The notes beneath the pieces are model-generated. The model was not told where the DNA came from. It was given only the letters and a program-made list of their open reading frames with translations, and made no database searches. A program made the position numbers and the translations under genes. This document shows, piece after piece, positions 54,511 to 64,000 of a DNA stretch of 64,000 nucleotides. Every line of letters starts with the position of its first letter. Within the stretch, counting starts at the first letter, position 1. Source of the stretch: Liopterus haemorrhoidalis (lineage: Eukaryota; Arthropoda; Insecta; Coleoptera; Dytiscidae); the NCBI GenBank assembly GCA_963971575.1, contig OZ020618.1:3784501-3848500 (forward strand), given 5' to 3'.

Positions 54511-55639
54511 TGGTGCGATTATGGTCCAACATGTAAATCTTACAGAATTTAAGGCTAAATGAATCTTTAACTTCGACTGTTAAATTATTTAAAATTTTGC
54601 TATTATGGTCAACTAAATTTAAATACTTCAGCTACAGAATTGTGACCTTGTTAGAGGCTAATTAAGTAACGTTCCCCTGAGCATTGTCTGTCTCTGTCTG
54701 TGCGCATTTAATAAAGAGAGAACGCAATAGTAAAGACATGTTAATTTAGTGTTTTTAGTGCTGGCTGTCAGAACATATAACGTGATATATCCAAAAACAT
54801 AAAATCTTTATTTATTGAAGAAAAAACAAAAAAATACTTAGCAAAATGAATTCAAAGTACATGGTTTATTATACCATGTTTACAATATTTACCCAAAAAT
54901 AATAAATATTAAAAGTATAATTTTAAGATAAAAATGTATGTTCATAGGTAATTTTCATACAAAATAACATACATAGCTTAAGCGATTCGTAATGAGCCTG
55001 CATACTTGGTTTATAGCTTTGCTTAAACTACTCTGGCTCATGCAATTAATAATGGAGTTCCCCACAGCTTTTTGGTCAGAACCAGTTGCCAAAAAGTTGA
55101 TAGTTCCTAACACTTTGAGATGTAATGGAAGTTCGTCTTGCCTTATAGGTTGTCTATTATGTAGTTGTTGCAAAATTTCGTAGAAAATCATTTCTTTTGA
55201 CAGCCGAAAAAAATTTCTAAAACTCTCATTAGCCATTTCAAATGGATTTTATGTCTGTTATAAATCTTCGTTCTATGCGAAGGTTGTTCCTAAAAATACA
55301 TAGTACATATTTTTAATAATTTATAATGTTTATAAATTTATCTTTTATTACCTGTTGTCATCTTCTTCGGCAATTAAATTAACTAAAATATGGATCAATT
55401 CTTGTAAATAAAAATGTTTAACTTTAAATACAATTTCGGGAAACGTTACAGTCTGATCCAGTGTCAAACACAACCTCAAATTTAGCGCTATGGAGAGATA
55501 TATCTGGCTGTAGCTTAAAGAAAAATTTAAGGATTTAGTTAACGTTAAATGGTGACCGTAATTGCACTTCATGCTAAAGCCTGTGACCTTCACATTTAAA
55601 GAGCTTAAATATTTAACTGAAATGACTATAATCGCACCA
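54511..55639 (-). mobile_element. PIF/Harbinger element, deleted
   Basis: The left TGGTGCGATTATGGTC and minus-strand right TGGTGCGATTATAGTC are inverted repeats. TAA (54508-54510) precedes the left end and TAG (55640-55642) follows the right. A transposase fragment lies inside on the minus strand. 1129 bp. Confidence 0.75.
54955..55410 (-). pseudogene. PIF/Harbinger transposase, N-terminal half with probable intron
   Basis: Reading on the minus strand, an upstream piece YLQELIHILVNLIAEEDDNR (to about 55349) ends before GTAATA and may be an exon. An acceptor-like TTTTTAG near 55290 leads to IYNRHKIH, then after a one-base shift to FEMANESFRNFFRLSKEMIF, the landmark FRLSKE helix, and LPLHLKVLGTINFLATGSDQ, the LATGS-x-Q word, then SQSSLSKAINQVCRLI, the recognition helix. 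It stops at 54955, before any catalytic Asp. The missing C-terminal half is deleted. Intron boundaries are inferred. Confidence 0.7.
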
Positions 55640-56007
55640 TAGAACATCAACATCTTATTTTTTTGGTGACTATTTTCAAAATAGATTCTTAAATTTCATA
55701 TTTTTGTAGATATAAATATGAACAAATAGTTCTGTTTTATATAAATTGTAATTTATGACGTTTATATATCGTGTTTTTGCAGAAATTAGATGGGTTTCCA
55801 ATATTCCGGAACATTATTCTTTATCAAGAGACTAATAGCAATAGATAGCTTCTTAGTTATTTGACACCACGTGACTAACTCTGCGTGTTACAGAACAATT
55901 CGTCTTAGCAAAACTCAAAGGACAGTACAATTGTCAATAGAACTTCTTACAGTTTATTTCTCCAGGTGACAGGTAGAGTAAATTAAAGAAAAAAGTATCG
56001 AGCATAG

Positions 56008-56562
56008 ACAGGGGTACGTGCCAAAACATAAGTCTTGGAGTTCGAGTTTACTCAAAAATAATGTGGTCATGTAATCAGGTTTTGGAACGGCGATGTTAAG
56101 GTTAGGAGTGCTTATATGAAATTCCCGATAAAATATTGTCAACACGACACACTATTTTAAATAATTATTAATATCTTTAAATAGTGATGGATAAAAAGAA
56201 GATGGAAGTATGTATTAGAAGTATAAGTATGCTTCTGATTTGATTCAACAACTGTTCAACAACGTATATCTATTAACGGTAATTTTAATAAATACCTACA
56301 AACTATTGTATAATAAATACCTATATATAATTAAGCGAAATATTTCATTTTTATTTCAGAATCATGAAACATCTGATGATTCAAACATTGAAGATGTCTA
56401 AACTCCATAATTAATTAATTTCGATATGTCAAAACTTACATTACATGTGAACGCATTCTGCGCATGGGAGTAAATATTACCCACCTTGCAACCAGAGTTA
56501 AAAGAGTAAACTCTAGGGTTAACTCAAACCGGAAACTCAAATGTTTTAGAACGTACCCCTGT
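56008..56562. mobile_element. MITE with ACAGGGGTACGT ends and TAG duplication
   Basis: The left ACAGGGGTACGTGCCAAAAC and minus-strand right ACAGGGGTACGTTCTAAAAC are inverted repeats that continue weakly for 40 bp. TAG flanks both (56005-56007, 56563-56565), a 3-bp duplication suggesting the PIF/Harbinger group. 555 bp, non-coding. Confidence 0.78.
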
Positions 56563-56565
56563 TAG

Positions 56566-59025
56566 AAGGAAGTAGTATGCAGATTGAATAGTTCATGAGT
56601 GCCCTCCCAAAAAAAAATAATAATAATGTTGAATTAATAAAATTATAATTGCAAAAATCAGTGTCCAGTCGGTAGTATGTGGTCTCTTGGTATACCGCAA
56701 GGCAATATCAAGGTGCCCATAATCTGTTTTTGAAAATTAACATTAAAGATATTGGATTAAAAGTCTGCAGTTGCATATCATAAATTAATTTAATAAAAAT
56801 CATGTTTTCTTTGTCCATATGGGTATTTTTTTATTTATTTTTTACCTATTCGACATGGGGGAAGTGGAAAGAGAAGAGACTATAGCTGCGGTGAAAGAGC
56901 CCGACAAAATTTTGAAATAGTAGTCCCCAGCTACGGCTATTCATGGCGGGGGTTAATGGAAAAGTATCAGAGAATTGTATAACTTACAAAAATTAGGTAA
57001 CACGATACAAATATGAATAATTGTTTGTAGAGTATCGTGTCTTTACAGATCGGCGCATTTTGTAGCCAGCAGTTTTGCCAAGACAGAAAAGAATAATTAG
57101 GGAAACCCATTAAGAGTATGAAAAGAACTCCTTTTGCCCTGTACTGCATTCGTTGAAACCCATGATTCCCAAAATGGTCTATATGGACCCCCGAGGGTCG
57201 ATTTCGACTTGAAGGGATCCATGTTAGCGAAAAAATGTTAGCGACCCATGAGAGACACTCAATGCACAAAAACCTCACAATCACCGCTATCACCTCACAA
57301 GCCGCTAAACACCTCCCAACACTCACGGTGTTTAACCCGTTAACGAGGTTCGTTTATTTCATTAAACTATTCTCAACACTTCCAGATTACTTCTGGTTTA
57401 CCCACTACACGCTACCGGGTTTCTCTACCAAAATGCTTGGGAGGTTCGTCCGTACACGGTAACGGTTTACTCATGACTCCTTTTGTCTCTCACAAGATTT
57501 TTCCAGCTCTTTTCTTTATCTAATAATCTTGTCCCTGAACCTCATTTTTTGTCGTTGTAAAAATAATCAGCTCTCCACATTAAACAAAACCCTTTTATAA
57601 ACTTATCTTGAAGACTCATATTTCTATTACCAATAATTTATAAACTCCAATAATTAATTTTGACTCACTGAAAATATATGAACGCCTATCAACATCTGTA
57701 TAAACATTTGACCATGTTATTTGATATAAACAATAACGTTCTTTCAATCAAATCATATAATATACGACCGTCATTCACTCCGTATCTTTTAACACTTAAC
57801 TAGAAAAATATATGATAGCTCAATTGATCTTTGAGGATGTTTATCTTAAAATAGATTAGTTTTTATATTTGAATAATTTGAATATTTTTTAACTAATTGA
57901 ATAATTTTATTTTAAATAATAATGAAATTTTATTTCTGAAATTACCACTCACACAAAAAATTGGAGTGCACGAGAAGTAAATGGTGGTAGCTATGGCATT
58001 TAGGCAGGTCATCATCAACATTTAGGCGTTCCGTAGATTTCAGGATATTTTGACTGTGTAAATACCATAGTGGATTATTAATCCATATGGTGACATTAAA
58101 GAATCGGATATCATATTACAAGAAGAACTGATCGGAATAAGCAACGAAGACAGTGGCCGGTTGCATTGCACCCACAGCACCCTATCCATTTGATCGGCCC
58201 TGGCTCATTCGTAAAATGCGTTTCTAAATTCATAGTTTTTGGTGGTAGCTCCAATTAAAACTGCAGTAATATTTAAGCATTTTGTTAGGAATATTAAGGA
58301 AAAACACTTAAAATGTGATAGCTAATAAATTTTCATACATATAGATCTTCATTTAAGTTATTTTAGTTATTGGTTTACCCTTTTTTATCTTCTTAACATT
58401 TCTTTTTAATAAAATGTGTCTTGTGACGATCTTGTTCGTTTTGCGGAATATGTAATCCACTAATAACAGGAGAAGGACATTCCCCTTTCTCCCACAGGAC
58501 CTTAGAGTTCCATTTCTCTTAACTTATTTATGATCTGAAATGTCTTGTCGAATCGATTGGTGCCGTTTGGCGGCGAGTTGCGCTGGAATGTTCTTGTTTA
58601 ATTTCATCTGCACTAGAGAATGGGAACGATGCTCCAACCGTATTATATCTACAGGGGAGGACTAACTATTTTCATTAAAAACCACAAATTTAACCAGGAA
58701 CATACTCAATTTATTCAAGATACAGGAATCAAGATTAATAAATACTGGCTTCACAAAAAAACTTGCTAATCATCTACAACACATTTGTCAACAAATTCTT
58801 GAGGACTGTGGTTGAATATATTGACCAAATACTGCCAATAAAGATCTATATAACTTCATAGAGCTAACAGAAATAATACAAGAAACAAACCTAAAAGAGA
58901 AGAACTACAACATTGCAAGAAATGGATTACAATTCACAGACAGAACGAAAGGCAAACAGAAATAATAATGACATACAGTAATACAGTTGTAATGACTTAT
59001 AATATAGTTTATGACTTTCTTTCTT
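56566..59025. other. Stretch with no firm features
   Basis: No repeats with ends were found. From about 58840 a plus-strand run (LYNFIELTEIIQETNL and a basic tail to 58965) resembles the last residues of a non-LTR ORF2 (compare NLHKFITDTKLYRQI at 51515) and may be a short 3' relic. Confidence 0.3.
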
Positions 59026-59293
59026 CTACATTCTTCCTCCGGTGTTCCTCTCTTTCTTCCTATTCTTTTTTCGGCTTCCGTCTCCGGTCTCCTTCCTTCT
59101 TGACTCCAGTTCTTCCTCCCCTCTTTCGTCTCTTTTCTCGCTTCTCTTCCCTCTTTTCATTCCTCCTTTTTTGCCTCTCTTCCTTCCTGTTCTCAGTTCT
59201 GTCTTACCTCTCCGCATACCTTCTTTCCTCGAGAACTCTCACCCACCTTTCTCCCTTTCCTTCTTCACTCAACAGCTCCTTTATCTCTTAGTC
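59026..59293. other. Pyrimidine-rich tract
   Basis: The plus strand is dominated by CT/TTCC words for about 270 bases, running into the R1-like element. It is probably the purine-rich 3' region of that element on the minus strand. Confidence 0.45.
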
Positions 59294-59938
59294 CTATTTT
59301 ATCATCTTTCCACATCTTTTTGTTAGGTGTTCCAAGGATTCATCCTCCTCCCTACACATTCTGCATAGCCTATCCTCTAGCTTTGCCCAATACCTATTAC
59401 TCCGTTCTTCATTTCCACATCTTAATCTGGCAATCCTTCTAACTCTGCCCCCTGCCTTTCCTCTCCTCCCTTTCAAAAATTTAGGTATTCCTACCGTCCT
59501 TACCTCTCTATACCTTTTCACATTCATTGAATTGTCTATTCTTACTGTTTCCAATCTGGCAATCCTCCTAACTCTGCCCCCTGCCTTTCCTCTCTTCCCT
59601 TTCAAATATTTAGGTATTCCTACCGTCCTTACCTCTCTATACCTTTTCAAATTTCTTGAATTGTCTATTCTTACTGTTTCCTGCTCCTGTACCTCCTTGT
59701 CTCTCCTCCTTAATTCTTCTATTATGTTTCTTCCTCCGTTTCTCTTTCGCTCAGCTTCCCTTGTGTCCATCCCACATCTCCAATAGTACTTTTTCCTTGT
59801 TTCTCCCCATTCCGACAGTTTACCCTTTTGTTCTTCCTTCATTTTTTCTTCCCAACATTCCGTCGGATAAAGCTCCCTCGACTTTCCGGTGAAGATAATT
59901 GGTGAGCGTCTCGACCGTGCCGAAAACGGTGCGGGCAA
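59294..59938 (-). pseudogene. R1-like non-LTR ORF2 C-terminus with a 43-residue duplication
   Basis: This uninterrupted minus-strand frame of 214 residues ends with IARLRCGNEERSNRYW, then a CCHC knuckle C-x2-C-x8-H-x4-C (CRMCREEDESLEHLTKRC), the typical end of insect R1-type ORF2. Upstream is a charged segment (ELYPTECWEEKMKEEQKGK and later RNIIEELRRRDKEVQEQ). A 43-residue block beginning ETVRIDNS and ending RRIARL occurs twice in tandem (about residues 86-128 and 129-171), from a 129-bp DNA duplication that keeps frame. The RT and endonuclease are absent, so the copy is 5'-truncated near 59940. The ATG at 59938 is not the native start. Confidence 0.78.
59424..59680 (-). repeat. 129-bp tandem duplication inside the R1-like frame
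   Basis: AATCTGGCAATCC at 59424 recurs at 59553, and sequence agreement between the two units is high with about a dozen differences. Confidence 0.85.
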
Positions 59939-60497
59939 ACCTGGACGGTACTGGTGGGACTCAATCCCCCCTTAATAATAATGATATATTTACTGACCAA
60001 ATTACAATAGAAATACTGTTTTTAGTCAATCAAAATTACAAAAATATAGCTCTTATATTTTCACAATTATTCTTAAAATTACTAATTGCAACTGCTTCAT
60101 TTATAGTACAGGTTTTTGTTTAGCATGTTTTTTTCCTGTATGAAAGTTCCGCATTGATAATTTTGTGCCTACATGGAAACATACCTAAAAGTTTTTAATC
60201 GTGTCAAATTTTTGTAAAATAGTGTAGAGGCCAGCTCTGTGTGACCTAACCTAAGCCAACCTTCCCTAGACATTCCAGTCAACTAGCTGCGCTAATAAGT
60301 GGATATGCAGCGAACTAATGACGCCGACATCGACGGCTGGTTACACTGAGCATCGATAATCGGATGGCTTTCCGATCACTCTCGTTCAAATTATTAGTTA
60401 CGCTTTCGCTACACCAGAAATTGAGGATAGATTATAAATTTGTATAAACAACTGTATAGGCATGGGTACACAAGACCTGTAGTACTAACCAACTGTT
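59939..60497. other. Stretch without recognised features
   Basis: Nothing seen beyond a GC-richer patch around 60240-60390. Confidence 0.35.
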
Positions 60498-60540
60498 ACA
60501 AACTTCTGTGGTTTACACTACGTAAACCACAGAAGTTTGT
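60498..60540. repeat. Perfect 19-bp hairpin
   Basis: ACAAACTTCTGTGGTTTAC (60498-60516) and its exact reverse complement (60522-60540) surround a five-base loop ACTAC. No flanking target duplication was found. Too short for a typical insect pre-miRNA on its own. Confidence 0.9.
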
Positions 60541-60549
60541 TTACGTAGT

Positions 60550-60585
60550 TTTAAGACTTCGTAGGTATGTCTAAAAACCGCCACG
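60550..60585 (-). mobile_element. Family A terminal remnant
   Basis: AAGACTTCGTAGGTATGTCT followed by AAAAACCG is a degraded family A end (TTTTGTAGGTATGACCAAAAAACC). Confidence 0.35.
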
Positions 60586-60670
60586 AGTGTTATAAGTGTA
60601 AATAAGTTAATTTATTTACTATATTCTATGTTATTCTCGTACTTATACTTATACTTGGCCTATACTATTG

Positions 60671-60712
60671 TAGCTCTGATGAAGAATTAAACTAATTTGA
60701 ACATTGTCAGCT
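60671..60712 (+). ncRNA. Hammerhead-like motif, degenerate
   Basis: TAGCT, CTGATGA, a stem with AATTA/TAATT, GAAC (one A short of the consensus), then TTGTC and AGCTG. It is homologous to 35073-35115 and shares the following GATCTA and TGTCC words. The loss in GAAAC probably abolishes cleavage. Confidence 0.4.
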
Positions 60713-60778
60713 GATCTAGTTGTTTTTATTACTGTCCGAAACACATACAAATTCCTACCAGATAATATCTTGAGTTCG

Positions 60779-60866
60779 TTGACATATTTGACACATTTAC
60801 AACATTTGACAACACCGCTTCCATATCCCGTAAAAACAATACTGCATTCTAAAGTTTGAACGGAAC
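60779..60866 (+). mobile_element. Right-half fragment of the 34674-34999 MITE
   Basis: TTGACATATTTGACACATTT and ACAACATTTGACAACACCGC, then TACTGCA and TTTGAACG, follow the right half of the intact MITE with moderate divergence. Confidence 0.65.
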
Positions 60867-61221
60867 ATAGCTAACTAATTGATCACACTTTCAAAATTAT
60901 TAACAACGGATGTGAAATCTGATCTATACAAATCAATTTCTAAGACGAATTTTTTTGTCTTGCGTGTTAATGGAAGCCAATTTGACATGCATTTAAGAAA
61001 AAGGATTGAACCAAATATTTTCTAGTCTTTCTAGATTGAGAATCGGGCTTCTCTTGGCTAAGGATAAATTTTCTGGTTTGGCAATAATATCAATTGAACA
61101 TAAAAAAGGAAAATTGATAATGATTCGGAAGTGATAACTATAAGCCCGAAGAAAACCTGTTTAATGACTGTACTACCGTTATGTTCACACTTAAAACATT
61201 ATTTTGGATCACGTTCAATTA

Positions 61222-61300
61222 AAATATTACCGAACCGACAGACACATGGGTGACGTTTAAAGAGCTTTTTGGTCATACCTACAAAATCCTAAAAAGGATA
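61222..61300 (+). mobile_element. Family A terminal fragment
   Basis: ACCGACAGACACATGGGTGA, then CTTTTTGGTCATACC and TACAAAATCCTAAAAAGG, match the family A end (short CAGA array, GGTCATACCTACAAAACCCTA). Confidence 0.6.
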
Positions 61301-61462
61301 TATCAAATCTACGAGGAGAAGTCAGTAATTAGGTCACAAACCGATATTGGAAAGCTGAAAATAACAGTGAGCTATTTCCAAAAGTGTCACTAGGTGGCAG
61401 CACAATCCAGCTTGATAACACTTAAGTGACAGTTGCAGTGTGCGTGCGCAGGCAGAGTTAAA

Positions 61463-61850
61463 ATGGCGATCATGCTCGAAGAGTATACTGCGGAAGAGCA
61501 ACGTGCTGTTGTGCGTTTTTTGTGGGCAAAAGGAATTCCTGCAAAGAATATCCATAAGGAAATGTATCCTGTTTACAGTGAAGAGTGTTTGTCGCGTAAA
61601 TCAGTGTACAACTGGGTCGATAAATTCTGTCAAGGGCGTTTAAAAGTTGTTGACGAATACCGAATTGGGCGCCCAGGTTAGATGGCGAATGGTGTAACAA
61701 TTCGACGGGTGGACGAGATGGTTCAAGCTAACAGGCAGGTTACAATAGACAGTATAGTAACTACAATAGGATGTTATCATGGTTTGGCCTACAAAAACGC
61801 ATCTTGGCTGTAAACGTTTGGCGGGTGATAACGATGTTGAACGAGAGGTA
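61463..61850 (+). pseudogene. Mariner-like transposase (SETMAR-type repeat), N-terminal fragment
   Basis: From ATG 61463 the frame reads MAIMLEEYTAEEQRAVVRFL, then AKNIHKEMYPVYSEECLSRK and SVYNWVDKFCQGR. It hits TAG at 61679-61681 and continues in frame through TIRRVDEMVQANRQVTIDSI and GCYHGLAY to TAA at 61811-61813; a frameshifted trace continues to 61850. These are the two HTH modules of the arthropod mariner group that databases often label SETMAR-like. The catalytic part is cut off where a piggyBac sequence begins. Confidence 0.8.
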
Positions 61851-62040
61851 TCAAATTTATGGGGTACGTATACGCACCTTTGGCCAAATCAGTGAAATGT
61901 ACAGGCGTGATTCAACATCGACAAGTCTCATCTTGTCTTAGCCATCTAACCTATTGTTCATTTCTACTGTGTGTTCTTTCATAGTTCAGTATATATATTT
62001 ACAGAATAAACATACTGAAAATAAAATTTAGTTGTACAGT

Positions 62041-62229
62041 TGTCGAATGATAGTAAAATTTCTTAATTGGTCACGACTAGCAGTTGCTCTTATGAAGTAT
62101 CAGAGTAATGCAGATACTGATAGAGAAGCAACAAAATCCAACTATGGGCGTCCTTCAAAAAACAGTTTATCAGATATCATCAGATTTGATAATATTGGTC
62201 ATCTGATAAGAAGCATGAAACGAATATAA
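62041..62229 (+). pseudogene. piggyBac transposase C-terminal fragment, copy 2
   Basis: The frame reads CRMIVKFLNWSRLAVALMKY, then NADTDREATKSNYGRPSKNS and IIRFDNIGHLIRSMKR, nearly the same as the 9040-9231 frame on the minus strand. The cysteine-rich domain that should follow lies beyond the family A insertion, at 63256-63291 and out of frame. Together with copy 1 it shows the same family in two sites at moderate divergence. Confidence 0.78.
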
Positions 62230-63255
62230 AAAAATTGATGTGAAGTGTGAATTTTCACACATTTCAGGATTTTGCAGGTATTTAGTAAGTGAATGATGAT
62301 TATTTGGGATGCCAAAACAAATTTTATGTGAAAATATTTTTTTATGAATTTTAATTCGAATGCCTATTACCATTATTTAAGTTTCTAAAGATGTGCAGTA
62401 TTTTTTTTTTTATATATCAAGGTTCATTAAGATTTTGAAAATTGCGCCTATGGCTTCCATTGGTTGTTTTTAGTCATAGCTCCTCCCCTTTGATTTCGTG
62501 TACAATTTCCACTGGTTATTAAATTTACGCTTTTAAAAATTAAATGCAACAATTTGCCAAAATATAACTAGAATTTTGAAAAAATAATTTAAACAATATA
62601 AAAATGCAAAAAAAAAATAAAAAATAATATTGTATCCTTTCGTAGGATTCGAACTCATTTTCTTGGGCAGAACGCCAGTATCTTAACCACTGCACCAAGA
62701 TACACGTTACTGTTTAGCGTGTTATATAACTATAAGTTTTCAACATTATTAGCAAAAAAACACAAAAAATGCTTTTTTTTCCAAAAACATAATCTGATCA
62801 AAAATTCCTGTTGTACTATTCCGGTTCACACCAATGTACATTACTTAGAATTTTTTCAGATTTTTAGTTTAAACCATCTGGGCTACAGGGTGTGGGACAA
62901 AATTTTTTTTGCACAATTTTGGCAAAAATCGCGTCAAAATAATTTATTTTGCAAAAATAAAATTTTTTAGGTTAATCCGCGTATCAAGGGCTTTCATTTG
63001 ATACCCTACTCAGAATTTTAAAAAAATATTTTTTTTTTCGATGAGCACATATTTGTTTATATTTTTAGGGGGATATGTTTTTTAGATATTTTAGTATTTT
63101 TCCAATGTGCGGGTCAAAGAGTTGTATAAGCATGCCAAATTTCAACTCTCTAGGTTTAGCCGTTTGGCTACAATTTTTACCGAACAGACAGACAGACAGA
63201 GAGACGACAAAATGACGGTATAAGGGTTTTTTGGTCATACCTACAAAACCCTAAA
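62222..63255 (+). mobile_element. Family A repeat, copy A3, full length in a known target
   Basis: Because it interrupts piggyBac sequence, its limits are well constrained: the left edge is in CGAATATAAAAAAATTGATG and the right edge in ACAAAACCCTAAAAAATG. The target is a run of A, so a duplication of A cannot be measured. Order on the plus strand: AT-rich tail, tRNA-like segment (minus strand), conserved 400-bp core, short CAGA array, GACGGTATAAGGGTTTTTTG and a hairpin end. Confidence 0.75.
62632..62703 (-). ncRNA. tRNA-like segment of family A copy A3
   Basis: 72 bases on the minus strand start GTATCTT and end AGGATAC, which form a complete 7-bp acceptor-like stem with one G-T pair. Box A (TGGTGCAGTGG, complement of 62687-62697) and box B (AGTTCGAATCC, complement of 62645-62655) are intact. 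T and anticodon stems are imperfect. Pol III transcription would run from here toward the AT-rich tail. Confidence 0.6.
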
Positions 63256-63291
63256 AAATGCAGTTTGTGTAAGAGCAACTCCATTTATTTA

Positions 63292-64000
63292 CACGTGACT
63301 GAGACTGCAGCTCAAAGACTTTTATACAGTAGGCATTCGGGCATTGGTAAAGCGATGGGATATAAGTGTATTAATGTTGGTGGGGACTTTGTTGTAAAAT
63401 AAAACTTGTTTTCGGCTAAATATTTCTCTGAGTATTTTTTAATAGCCATTTGTGACTTAATTGTTGACTTTCCCTCGTATATTCCTTTCGTACATTATAT
63501 TGGTAATTCACTTTTATATAAGTTGTTTTTGTAAATAGTTTAACAATTCTAGTATCCTCCAAATTGAGCTATGTGCTCTTTCTATTGATTGTTCAGTGTG
63601 ACGGTGAGCTTTACAAGCTCATTACTTCTTCTTCCTCCAGAGAATCAGTCTGAATTTAAACATTGTCCAGTCTAGAACAGGTACAGTAACTTTTAACTGG
63701 ACCTTGTTTATTCTGACATTGCACGCGATTCACTCTGTACGTGAACTGAGATTGGATTTTATTTCATTGTGACCAGATTCGTGTACTTTATTTTGATTTT
63801 CACAGACAATTTTCACAAAAGTTATTTATAAAATTCATTTAAATTAAAAAAAGAAAACAGTTAAACAAATAACACAAAAATATAACTTAATTTATCATTT
63901 GAATTATGTTATTTTTATAAATAATCTATGTCGTTGTTTCTAATTCTGTTTTCTCATCTTTCTTGTATAAACTTTTAGCACTTTATTAACAAACTATTAA
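63292..64000. other. Stretch without recognised features
   Basis: AT-rich sequence to the window end; no repeat, frame or terminus was identified. Confidence 0.35.

Larger units (their letters stand above)
61850..63291 (+). mobile_element. piggyBac copy 2 (truncated), split by family A copy A3
   Basis: 61850-62226 is the reverse complement of the 9040-9410 part of the first piggyBac element, including the GGGGTACGTATACGCACC word and the C-terminal frame. Homology resumes at about 63256 with AATGCAGTTTGTGTAAGAGC and ends at 63291. The intervening 1.03 kb is family A. Terminal repeats are missing on both sides. Confidence 0.8.

Noticed and set aside
59026..59326. Plus-strand 94-107 residue serine/leucine/proline-rich open frames
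   Set aside because: Antisense to the purine-rich tail of the R1-like element and due to pyrimidine bias.
62632..62703. Functional tRNA gene
   Set aside because: Box A, box B and acceptor pairing are good, but anticodon and T stems do not pair properly and the segment lies in a dispersed repeat.
62222..63255. Family A as a Helitron
   Set aside because: A hairpin near one end and a CTAA-like end were noted, but the required A|T target and 5' TC are not met at the piggyBac insertion site.

Overview
The window reads as AT-rich arthropod, most likely insect, intergenic or intronic DNA that is nearly saturated with transposable-element relics. The evidence is the company of families: IS630/Tc1/mariner transposases of at least three subgroups (DD34D mariner, DD37D maT-like, DD41D rosa-like), PIF/Harbinger, hAT and piggyBac elements, RNase H-bearing and R1-like non-LTR retrotransposon 3' ends, tRNA-derived repeats and hammerhead-like motifs of the Penelope type. 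I see no bacterial operon structure, no rRNA, no CRISPR array and no complete host gene. The insect order cannot be fixed from the sequence. Element names such as 'family A' are labels made here, not database names.

Layout. 1-3.6 kb: end of a Harbinger-like element with a nested TA-flanked MITE, then the one credible host coding exon (2061-2363, plus strand, strong splice acceptor), then an internally deleted Harbinger element with a MADF protein. 4.4-5.1 kb: a G-rich minisatellite. 5.7-9.8 kb: hAT-like and Harbinger elements, a hAT MITE (copy 1), a mariner stub and a piggyBac element. 10.5-14 kb: a DD37D element and a hAT element with a nested foldback. 14.7-16.6 kb: family A copy A1 with a long TCTG array and a tRNA-like segment. 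17.4-20.3 kb: a complex tandem array. 21.5-23.6 kb: a 5'-truncated non-LTR element and a SINE. 24.4-29.6 kb: an unclassified duplicated repeat, hAT MITE copy 2 and inverted pieces of a transposon-type protein. 30-43 kb: mariner pieces and several MITEs with clean target-site duplications, plus a hammerhead-like motif. 43.5-47.6 kb: two near-identical DD41D elements, one almost intact. 48.4-56.6 kb: family A copy A2, a second non-LTR 3' end, and further MITE and Harbinger elements. 59-60 kb: R1-like C-terminus with an internal duplication. 61.4-63.3 kb: a nest (mariner, piggyBac, family A copy A3).

How it works together. Few of these pieces could act alone. The non-autonomous elements (MITEs, the deleted piggyBac, hAT and Harbinger copies) carry terminal inverted repeats and target duplications, so they were presumably moved in trans by transposases encoded elsewhere. 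The nearest thing to a working gene is the DD41D transposase at 43618-44706, which has one nonsense codon. The most unusual material is family A, whose copies carry different Pol III-type tRNA-like segments at the same internal position, together with minimal hammerhead-like motifs that lie next to copies of one MITE. Boundaries given below were read by eye; those with matching target-site duplications are good to the base, and others are approximate.
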